Origin: Fulvivirga marina
GTDB taxonomy: Bacteria; Bacteroidota; Bacteroidia; Cytophagales; Cyclobacteriaceae
Direction: 5' to 3'
Length of the DNA: 64,000 nt
Assembly (NCBI RefSeq): GCF_016775155.1
Contig: NZ_JAEUGD010000064.1
Span: forward strand, 133,430-197,429
The translations under genes were made by a program, and so were the position numbers. The notes below the pieces were generated by a model that was given only the letters and a program-made list of their open reading frames with translations, was not told where the DNA came from and ran no database searches. Positions 27,699 to 34,431 of this stretch are shown here, piece after piece; within the stretch, counting starts at the first letter, position 1, and each line of letters opens with the position of its first letter.

Positions 27699-29345
27699 CT
27701 AATTAGCCAGGTACCCATCATTAAAGTATCTACTCAAAAACACCTCCGCATTCTCATAAGCAATCTTTTGCTTGATATCCGTAGGAGAGAGGCCATACAT
27801 CATCTCCTTTAGCTTCGAAGGTTCTACCGTTGTGAGCTTATCGTTTTTATATAGCTTGAGGGGTTTTGGGGTGTTGAGGAATTTACCAATATCATCAATC
27901 AGTTTATGGAAGTCGCCGACTTTAGGGTAGCAGTTAAACGGGTCCATGATGCCATCGTAGTCGCTGCCAAGGGCCATAATGTCCCAGGCTGACACATCGC
28001 CTACAGCCAAAACGACCTGGAAAATGTTGCTTAGTACCAGTTGACAATAGAGGTCTGCAAGCTCTTGCTGGGCGCGGTAGGCCTTTTTGCCACCTTTGGC
28101 TATACATTTTTTTAGCTTCTTGAGCTGCTTTTTCGTTTTGCCACCCGGTGTACGTCCCTCATGTACTACCAGACCTATGATGCCCTCTGAAGCATGAATA
28201 GCCCTGATATCTTCATTGCTCAGGTTTATAGACCAACGACTCAGATAAGTGTCTTTATCCAGACCGTAAGTGTCCATTCGGCTGATAGCATTATGTTCAT
28301 AACCATTGACCGCCGCATGGCTGGCAATGATAGGGATATGATCGCCCGCTGCCTTTTTATCGGCCACATATTGGTAATACTCGCCACGAGCTTTCATGCT
28401 CAGGTGCTTCACATCAATCAGCACCCTACGGCCCAGGGTACGGTCCAGCAGCATGTCTATGGCCAGCCATCCGGCTTCTGTAATACCATGGTTCATGCCT
28501 ATGGTTTGGTATAGCAGGTCGTCCATACCCGGTATAAGACCATGGCCTGCGCCATAACTTTTAGCATGTCCCGCCAGCAAGTTGTTGTACATATGTACCA
28601 GCGTTACAAATAAAGGCGTATGCTCAAAGTTAAGCTGAGGGTCAGGGCCAACACCTTTTAAATGCTTAATATTAGTCTTTAAGGATTCCTTAAAAGTATC
28701 CTTATCGGTGTCTGAAAGGTATTGATATGCTGTGTTAAACCACGAACCCTTGGTGATTGAGGTGAGTGCATGGCCACCTTCTACACTGATGATCATCGCC
28801 AGCTGGTTATCAGATGCGCGTACCTGAAGGTATTCATTGTAATCATTGACAATTTTATAGGTGAAGCCCCACGGACCAGGTATAGTCTGCTTGGTTTTAA
28901 GGTAACTATACTCGCCAAGGGCAGGGTCATTGAAGTAGTCGATGCCCTGATTGTTATTAACCCGGTCTATAACTTTCTGTACCTTGGCCAGGGGGAAGCC
29001 TGTAAGCGCAGCACCTAATGGGGCTATATCGTCATTGCCTAGAAATAGCTTGAGTAAAAATTTTCGAATACGACCCCGCTTTTCGGTGCTTCGCACAAAC
29101 CAGCCACGCTCAGTAGGGTGCAAGGCACATATGCTCAACGACAGGTTGCCCTTTACCCATTCTCTCATTTGGGCCTGGGAGTCGCGGGCCGTTTCCGTAA
29201 TTACACCCCTGATCAGGCCGTTAAGCTTAAAGTAATTCTCCGCATCAGCCTCCATGCCATCCCACAAGTCCACATCATCACGATAGGTGTCATTGTTATA
29301 AGGTTTCATACTAGGGTGGTTGTGCAGGTCTATAATGCGAAACAT
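27699..29345 (-). CDS. Membrane dipeptidase-like (M19 family) metal-dependent amidohydrolase
   Basis: A 548-aa TIM-barrel metallohydrolase. Metal-binding signatures of the renal dipeptidase group appear in order: DLHNHPS near the N-terminus, SVEGGHAL (bridging Glu), IDVKHLS, IIASHAAVNG and ALGSDYDG. It is longer than usual M19 enzymes (about 350-420 aa), with insertions around residues 85-160 and 380-430. No signal peptide is present, so a cytosolic location is likely. Substrates may be dipeptides or related amides (inference). The 3' end abuts a truncated methyltransferase fragment. Upstream lies the tandem repeat region. Confidence 0.82.
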   Translation of the reverse strand: MFRIIDLHNHPSMKPYNNDTYRDDVDLWDGMEADAENYFKLNGLIRGVITETARDSQAQMREWVKGNLSLSICALHPTERGWFVRSTEKRGRIRKFLLKLFLGNDDIAPLGAALTGFPLAKVQKVIDRVNNNQGIDYFNDPALGEYSYLKTKQTIPGPWGFTYKIVNDYNEYLQVRASDNQLAMIISVEGGHALTSITKGSWFNTAYQYLSDTDKDTFKESLKTNIKHLKGVGPDPQLNFEHTPLFVTLVHMYNNLLAGHAKSYGAGHGLIPGMDDLLYQTIGMNHGITEAGWLAIDMLLDRTLGRRVLIDVKHLSMKARGEYYQYVADKKAAGDHIPIIASHAAVNGYEHNAISRMDTYGLDKDTYLSRWSINLSNEDIRAIHASEGIIGLVVHEGRTPGGKTKKQLKKLKKCIAKGGKKAYRAQQELADLYCQLVLSNIFQVVLAVGDVSAWDIMALGSDYDGIMDPFNCYPKVGDFHKLIDDIGKFLNTPKPLKLYKNDKLTTVEPSKLKEMMYGLSPTDIKQKIAYENAEVFLSRYFNDGYLAN

Positions 29346-29464
29346 GGTTATTCAAGGTTAATTTGCGTTGAATATAATCATTTAGTCCTTTGGATGGTAT
29401 GGATTGGGGTAGACTTTTGTGAAAAGTGGTGATCGGTAAACGGTGGTCAGTAAACAGTAATCAG
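29346..29464. repeat. Low-complexity stretch of GTAATCGGT-like words
   Basis: Between 29425 and 29475 short words of the type GTGATCGGTAAACGGTGGTC and CAGTAATCAGTAATCGGTAG recur with small changes. They match the ends of the adjacent 245-bp repeats and probably belong to the same family. Confidence 0.5.
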
Positions 29465-29709
29465 TAATCGGTAGACTTTCTTCAGGGTAATGGTGATCGG
29501 TTAAGGTTTCGTCATTGCACGGAGAGACGAAGGAACGACAAAGCAATCCCCTTGTTCTGGGCAACACTGATTCCATACACTGCATTAATTAAGGAGATCA
29601 CTTCGTCATGCTTCCTCGTGATGACGGCACAGTTTGAGGTTTGAAGTTGGAAGTCGGAAGATCGAAGACCGAAGTTATTGGTGAATGGTGACCGGTGATC
29701 AGTGAGCGG
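29465..29709. repeat. 245-bp tandem repeat, copy 1
   Basis: It begins TAATCGGTAGACTTTCTTC and contains TTTCGTCATTGCACGGAGAG, AAAGCAATCCCCTTGTTCTG and CACTTCGTCATGCTTCCTCG. The next 232 bases repeat it with a few substitutions and a short deletion. No coding potential is seen in it. The inner part is of the type often found between genes in Bacteroidota (TCATTGCG...GCAATCCCC). Confidence 0.85.
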
Positions 29710-29941
29710 TAATCGGTAGACTTTCTTCATGGTAATGGTGATCGGTTAAGGTTTCGTCATTGCGCGGAGAGACGTAGGAACGACAAAGCAATCCCCTTGT
29801 TCTGGGCAACTACTGATTCCATACACTGCATTAATTAAGGAGATCACTTCGTCATGCTTCCTCGTGATGACGGCATGGTTTGAAGTTTGAAGTTTGAAGT
29901 CGGAAGATCGATGTTATTGGTGAATGGTGACCGGTAACCAG
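29710..29941. repeat. 245-bp tandem repeat, copy 2
   Basis: It starts at the same TAATCGGTAGACTTTCTTC word as copy 1 and follows it closely, with a CACGG to CGCGG change, a one-base insertion at GGGCAACTACTGATTCC and a short deletion near the end. After it, a degenerate tail of ACCGATTACTGATTACC words runs to about 30015. Confidence 0.85.
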
Positions 29942-30015
29942 TAATCGGTAAATGGTTAGGGGTATTTTTTTACACCGATTACTGATTACCTCTTACCGAA
30001 TACCGAATACCGAAC

Positions 30016-30482
30016 TCAGTTCCGTCCCGCATTCACCTCATCCCAATATCCAACCCACTGGCTGCGGATATCTTCTCCGGACAGGGGAGTGAAGTAGGAT
30101 GGTGATACCAAAGGGACGGCGCGCTCTACTTTAATGAGTACAATATGTCTGATGCTATGTGCTGCTGTGTGCCTCCTTGTTTATAGTAAGTTAAAATGCT
30201 TTTGAACAATTCACCTTCCGAGAGCACATCTGCATGCCCTTTGAAGCGGAAGCCTTTTCTGGTGAAAATATCTACCACGTTGATTTCGATGGCGGAATTG
30301 TACAGGAGGTTTTCTATGGTATTAGGTGAGTGGATGTCGGCAAATACCAGATGGTTATCGTCCCAAGCCCTTACAGTTCCATTTGGGGAGAGGTTTGGAG
30401 TTCCGTCGGGGCATACCGCGGCTATGAAGGCCAGCTTTTCTTCATTGACGAACTCACGTATTGTTTTCGTTAATACTGACAT
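30016..30482 (-). pseudogene. Pyridoxamine 5'-phosphate oxidase-like (FMN-binding split barrel) gene, frameshifted
   Basis: The first 118 codons from ATG 30482 encode the start of a PPOX-type protein (TIREFVNEEKLAFIAAVCPD, ESNLSPNGTVRAWDDNHLVF-like region, FKGHADVLSEGELF), ending at a stop at 30126. The expected C-terminus continues in another frame from about 30190 to a TGA at 30016-30018 (HIVLIKVERAVPLVSPSY, SQWVGYWDEVNAGRN), which fits the family well. A one- or two-base indel near 30160-30175 (within a GCAGCACACAGCAGCACAT repeat-like tract on the minus strand) explains it. The total would be about 155 aa, the usual size. It is either a real pseudogene or a sequencing error. Confidence 0.65.
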
Positions 30483-30574
30483 GGTAGAGAATTAGTTATA
30501 AGCTTTACTGTTCCGGCTACCACTATACACACTCAGCCATTCAATATTTCATAGCACGGAGAACAATGTACAGC

Positions 30575-30742
30575 CTACTTCAATGGATGAAGCGGACAGT
30601 CGCAGTAAGCCTGTATCCGCTTTGCAGTAGGCGACTCCTTTTCGATATCTTCTGTTGCTTTACTTATAGATGCAGCCGGAGTATCAGTGACCTTGTCAGT
30701 GGATTTTACCCTTATGAAAATCAGTAGTTTAAGTGTTTTCAT
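30575..30742 (-). CDS. Possible small protein, 55 aa
   Basis: An ATG-to-TAG frame of 55 codons on the minus strand. It begins MKTLKLLIFIRVKST, has a Thr/Lys/Glu-rich middle (DTPAASISKATEDIEKE) and ends with a short Cys-His tail (AYCDCPLHPLK), which could bind a metal. A perfect inverted repeat lies 13 bases upstream of the start, as expected for a regulated promoter. No family is recognised, and the size leaves room for chance. Confidence 0.35.
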   Translation of the reverse strand: MKTLKLLIFIRVKSTDKVTDTPAASISKATEDIEKESPTAKRIQAYCDCPLHPLK

Positions 30743-30754
30743 TTGCTACTTATT

Positions 30755-30771
30755 ATGTAGTAACACTACAT
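30755..30771. promoter_or_regulatory. Inverted repeat, candidate operator (HxlR or other dimeric regulator)
   Basis: ATGTAGT-AAC-ACTACAT is a perfect 7-bp inverted repeat with a 3-base spacer. It lies just upstream of the small minus-strand ORF and 285 bases upstream of the HxlR regulator gene. The winged-helix dimers of the HxlR family bind such sites; the link is inferred from position only. Confidence 0.45.
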
Positions 30772-31055
30772 TAAATGTAACAATATGCAAATAGATTTTA
30801 TACTAAAATTTTTGAACTCAGATGGCCTTATTCAGAGATGATTTTACACCACCTCAGTGACCAGCCCCATTAGAAGAGACTGCTAACCAAAACAGACAGC
30901 GGCACTGGCTAAGTATAATCACCACCAGGCCTGGAAAAACACAAGTGCTCCACACCTAGGTGCTCAGCCGAGTATCAATAGATTGAACTTTTAGCCCAAT
31001 AGCCCCAAAAATGGCCGTATTATATGTAGATTTGAACGTTTAAAATGCAGTGACT

Positions 31056-31403
31056 ATGAAATTTCCGAAACCAGGCGAGCCCGTAAGGGGTTCAAAGACA
31101 GGCCAACCCGTAATGGCATTATTAGATTTATTAGGGAGAAGCTGGGCTATGGGGGTTATCTGGTATCTGAAAGAAGGACCCAGTACGTTTAGAAAACTAC
31201 AGGAGCATTGCGAAACCATTTCACCCACCACGCTCAATGTTAGGATAAAAGAACTGACCCATGCCGGTGTAATAGAGAGAACGATTGATGGCTATGCGCT
31301 GACCTCAAGAGGAGAGGAGCTTTTTGAGTTGCTTAGTCCGCTAGGAGCCTGGGCCAGAAAATGGGCAAAGGAAATGAACACCAAAGACGAACCGACCAAA
31401 TAA
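31056..31403 (+). CDS. HxlR-family winged-helix transcriptional regulator
   Basis: A 115-aa regulator: LLDLLGRSWAMGVIWYLKEG, FRKLQEHCETISPTTLNVRI and the wing GVIERTIDGYALTSRGEEL are typical of the HxlR/MarR-like winged helix, except that the usual N-terminal cysteine found in redox-sensing members is absent. These regulators act as dimers, often on a neighbouring redox enzyme gene; here the frameshifted PPOX-type gene and the 55-aa ORF upstream are possible targets. I chose ATG 31056 over GTG 31050. Confidence 0.88.
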   Translation: MKFPKPGEPVRGSKTGQPVMALLDLLGRSWAMGVIWYLKEGPSTFRKLQEHCETISPTTLNVRIKELTHAGVIERTIDGYALTSRGEELFELLSPLGAWARKWAKEMNTKDEPTK

Positions 31404-31409
31404 ACCGTT

Positions 31410-31446
31410 ACGTCACTGCGACGAGGAACAAGGAAGCAGTCCCCCC
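31410..31446. repeat. Degenerate fragment of the intergenic repeat family
   Basis: ACGTCACTGCGACGAGGAAC followed by AAGGAAGCAGTCCCC resembles the inner part of the tandem repeats at 29.5-29.9 kb (CGTCATTGCG...GAACGACAAAGCAATCCCC). After it, words such as CTTACTGATTACTC echo the repeat ends. Confidence 0.5.
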
Positions 31447-31479
31447 ATTACGGAGAACAAACCGAATACCAACCACTAC

Positions 31480-32094
31480 TTACTGATTACTCAAACGAGT
31501 GATTTCCTGTTCAGACAAGCCTGTATATTTAGCAATGACCTTGATAGGTTGATTATCCTCTAACATTCTAGTAGCCATTTCAATAGCTTTCTTCTTCTCA
31601 ATTCCGGCAATCTCCTTCTTCAGCTCGTCAATCTGCTTAAAAGACAGGTCGTAGGTCGTTTCCTTCTCAATCTTCTCCAGCATGCCCGAGTCTACAAAGC
31701 TGTAGTATTTCTCTTCTGTAATGATAAGGTGATCAATCACCGGCACATTGACGAACTTGCCAATAGCCAGCATCTTATCTGTAACTTCTATATCACTTTT
31801 GGTAGGCTTTAGCTCACCACTCGGGTGGTTGTGCACCATTATGATCTGAACGGCCCGCTTCTGCAAAGCAAAACTAAACACCTCCATTGGCTCCACCAGC
31901 GTCTGGTTAACGGTACCCAGACTGATCAGCTCAATTAGCAATATCTGGTTGTTGCTCGCCAGGCAAACCACCCAGAAGTGTTCCTTATTCCGGTCAATTT
32001 TGTTTTCACGCAGCAGTACCTGCTGCATTACTTTATACAGGTCCTCAGAGTTGAGTACCTTGATCTTTTGCTCTTGAGATAGTCGGACATTCAT
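31480..32094 (-). CDS. RadC-like JAB/MPN domain protein with transposase-nuclease-type tail
   Basis: The 204-aa protein lacks the helix-hairpin-helix part of chromosomal RadC and keeps the JAB/MPN+ metalloprotease-like domain (~15-130) with the motif MVHNHPSGELKPTKSD (His88, His90, Asp101). Residues ~155-204 (KKKAIEMATRMLEDNQPIKV ending GLSEQEITRL) resemble the tail of PD-(D/E)xK transposase-family proteins. Such short RadC-like proteins are typical of mobile elements and defence-rich regions. It is divergent from the ABC-3C-like operon 386 bases away. The enzymatic activity of RadC MPN domains is unproven. Confidence 0.82.
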   Translation of the reverse strand: MNVRLSQEQKIKVLNSEDLYKVMQQVLLRENKIDRNKEHFWVVCLASNNQILLIELISLGTVNQTLVEPMEVFSFALQKRAVQIIMVHNHPSGELKPTKSDIEVTDKMLAIGKFVNVPVIDHLIITEEKYYSFVDSGMLEKIEKETTYDLSFKQIDELKKEIAGIEKKKAIEMATRMLEDNQPIKVIAKYTGLSEQEITRLSNQ

Positions 32095-32480
32095 AGGCTG
32101 CTAAAATAGTATCTTTTTAAGTGGAATGGGAGGGGATGGGGGAATTTTTGGGGTTAGGGTGGTTCGGAGTGAAAAATGCCTAAGGTTGGGTATTGACATA
32201 TATGAATGCCTGCGCGAGATTTAATCTGTGTTTTGCATAGCATACGGAAAATATATAGCGCAGTTGGGAAAATTTTGCAGGTTAATCTCTAATTGAATCG
32301 ATATATTTAGGTGTGTTGATAACTTTATAGCTTTATTCATATGTCATGTGTGTCCAGTTAAAAGATACACTTGCGATAATACTAACTATAAAGGAAGTTG
32401 GGCAAACTTTACAGACATCGATGAAGTTAGTTAAATGCAAATTAGGTGCATATTGATAATTGGTGGAGAGAACAAATAAT
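32095..32480. other. 386-bp divergent region between RadC-like gene and ABC-3C operon
   Basis: It contains one copy of the dispersed near-palindrome (32175-32196). A candidate Shine-Dalgarno sequence GGAGAG at 32465-32470 lies 10 bases before the ATG at 32481. No other gene is seen. Confidence 0.5.
32175..32196 (+). repeat. Dispersed near-palindrome, copy 4
   Basis: AATGCCTAAGGTTGGGTATT followed by GA. The right arm and the GA are unchanged; the left arm has two substitutions. It lies 284 bases upstream of the first gene of the ABC-3C-like operon and reads toward it. Confidence 0.75.
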
Positions 32481-33731
32481 ATGAAGCAGGTAATTGATCC
32501 TAAGGACATTCATACAGCTATTGATACATGGAGTGGCTTTGTATATCAGGGAAAAGTTGCGTTATACCATGTGTTAACATTACTTATTGAAAACCCTGAT
32601 AATGAAAGCTTTTTACAGCTAGATTCACTAGAGGACTTTGCAATCGTAAATGAAGATATTACACCGATATCTTTACATCAGGTTAAAGCGGTCAATAGTA
32701 AATACTACTCTTCTTTTAAAAAAGCTTTTATAAAGTTAGAAAAAAGAAAAAACGAGTACCCTTGTGATCGAGCCTATTTTCACTTGGCAATTGAAAATGA
32801 AAAATCTGCTAATGATATAAATAAGAAGCATCCAAACTTAGAGCTATATATGTATCGCGACAATAATTACTATTGTTCGCTTAATGATATTAATGAGAAA
32901 TTAGAGGCGCTAATCAGATCGTATCTTGTCCAGAAAGAATTTGGACACTTTGTTGGGAATACTGCAATCATTAGAAGTAAGCTGGAAAAGAAATTATTTG
33001 ATCATGTTATTTTAGTACATTCTAGCAATCACAATAAGGTTTCCATCAGTAAAGGTGCGTATTATCAAATAATTAAAATTTCGGATTTCAGAACAATTTT
33101 AGAAGAAGATCCATCCATGGGCTTGAATGAAGACTATTATTCATTTCTCACAAAAGAACTATTAAATCGTTATTACAATGAATTTTGTTTTGAGTTAGAA
33201 GAGGGGGCAATTGTCAAAGACTCAGATAAAGAGAAACTCGATGGGTACATAAAGCAAATCAATGTGCTAAGTGACAAAGGCCTTATAACATTTATTAAAT
33301 CAATACTTCCACATAGAAAGGTTAAATATGAAAGTATAACGGACTTTAAAGATCATAACATTCAAAAAAATGAATTTAAACTTGCCTATTTGAAAAGTTT
33401 ACATCATTTGGTAGTATCTAAAACAGGTATTGTTGATGGTTTAATCTGGAATGATAGTGATAATAAGCAATATAGAGCAACAGCAATTAATGAGGGGGAA
33501 AGTAGCCTAGAAGAGATTTGTAAGGATATTTATAATAATGTTATTAATACTGACTTAGGCACATTGTACCAAACGGATTTTCTAATTACCTCTGATTTGG
33601 AAGGAAGTATTGAAACAACCATAAATAAGCAGTTTAGTGTTGAGGGAAAAGAGGATAGAAATAATGTAAATAAATGGTCAAATATTCACCTAATAAAAAG
33701 AGAAGTCGCAAAAGCCAAAATAAATGGTTGA
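32481..33731 (+). CDS. ABC-3C-like system effector with Cap4/DUF4297-like nuclease N-terminus
   Basis: A 416-aa protein from the ATG behind GGAGAG; an upstream TTG at 32460 is less likely. Residues ~15-75 show the pattern W-SGFVYQGKVAL, LEDFAI and ISLHQVKA, i.e. a GFxYQ helix, an acidic residue and a QxK strand, the arrangement of the restriction-endonuclease-like N-terminal domain of DUF4297/Cap4-type proteins. The C-terminal part (~290-416) is unlike known nucleases and may be an ABC-3C C-terminal recruitment domain. It overlaps the next gene by 8 bases. In ABC-3C systems such a protein is held by the ABC ATPase and acts on invading DNA (family knowledge; placement here is inference). Confidence 0.65.
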   Translation: MKQVIDPKDIHTAIDTWSGFVYQGKVALYHVLTLLIENPDNESFLQLDSLEDFAIVNEDITPISLHQVKAVNSKYYSSFKKAFIKLEKRKNEYPCDRAYFHLAIENEKSANDINKKHPNLELYMYRDNNYYCSLNDINEKLEALIRSYLVQKEFGHFVGNTAIIRSKLEKKLFDHVILVHSSNHNKVSISKGAYYQIIKISDFRTILEEDPSMGLNEDYYSFLTKELLNRYYNEFCFELEEGAIVKDSDKEKLDGYIKQINVLSDKGLITFIKSILPHRKVKYESITDFKDHNIQKNEFKLAYLKSLHHLVVSKTGIVDGLIWNDSDNKQYRATAINEGESSLEEICKDIYNNVINTDLGTLYQTDFLITSDLEGSIETTINKQFSVEGKEDRNNVNKWSNIHLIKREVAKAKING

Positions 33732-34431
33732 TATAGTTGATAAGATATTCGCTCATCAGGGATTTTCAAAAGCGAAAGAAGAGCTAACTTTCGGCTCGCT
33801 GTATTACTCTTCTGTTACAGACAGTGGTATTGGAAAATCCTACTATTGGATAGTTGTATTAGTTGAAAACATTGATGAGATATTAAAAAAGCAAGATCAA
33901 TGGTTTGCGGAATGTAAACAAAAGTTCAATTTTTCCGATTTTGATAAAAACACCTCTATGCTTGTCCTTAATAACTATTCTGAAGATTTTGAGACATGGA
34001 AGAAAAAGGTTTATAAGATTGAAGAAGATCCTTATCAATTTAAAAAATACGTATTGAGATTCACCGATGAAGTTAAATCAGAATTAAAACGTAAAAGTAA
34101 GGATGGAGAAGTAACGGAGCTAATTAAGCTAATAAATGATGAAGAAACTTTTAAATTATACAAGCAAAACCATAAGTTAACTGAATATTCCTGGTACAAT
34201 TTATTATATGGTCTAGCGACTAAATTGCCTTTTCTCAATTTAGAAGCCATAAAAGTTACCGATTTGGAAAACCTTTTTGAAGAGACTAAAAAAAAGATAG
34301 AAGAACAGGGGCTATTAAATGATTATCAGGAATTAGAATCAAAGTTTACTGAAGAGATTATGGCAAACATTGATAGTATCGAACTTGAAAAATTGCTAAC
34401 AATACTAAAGCCATTAAATAATGAACAGTGA
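33724..34431 (+). CDS. Probable ABC-3C middle component, 235 aa
   Basis: I do not recognise this protein by sequence; its place between the nuclease-like gene and the ATPase gene, with overlaps of 8 and 11 bases, matches the middle component of ABC-three-component systems. It begins with a mixed alpha/beta part (~1-110: GKSYYWIVVLVENIDEILKK, NTSMLVLNNYSEDFETWKKK) and continues as charged helices (~115-235), compatible with a coiled-coil adaptor that binds the ATPase. There is no membrane segment. Confidence 0.6.
   Translation: MVDIVDKIFAHQGFSKAKEELTFGSLYYSSVTDSGIGKSYYWIVVLVENIDEILKKQDQWFAECKQKFNFSDFDKNTSMLVLNNYSEDFETWKKKVYKIEEDPYQFKKYVLRFTDEVKSELKRKSKDGEVTELIKLINDEETFKLYKQNHKLTEYSWYNLLYGLATKLPFLNLEAIKVTDLENLFEETKKKIEEQGLLNDYQELESKFTEEIMANIDSIELEKLLTILKPLNNEQ

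Noticed and set aside
32460-32480. TTG start for the first ABC-3C gene
   Set aside because: The ATG at 32481 has a well-placed GGAGAG ribosome binding site, which the TTG lacks.
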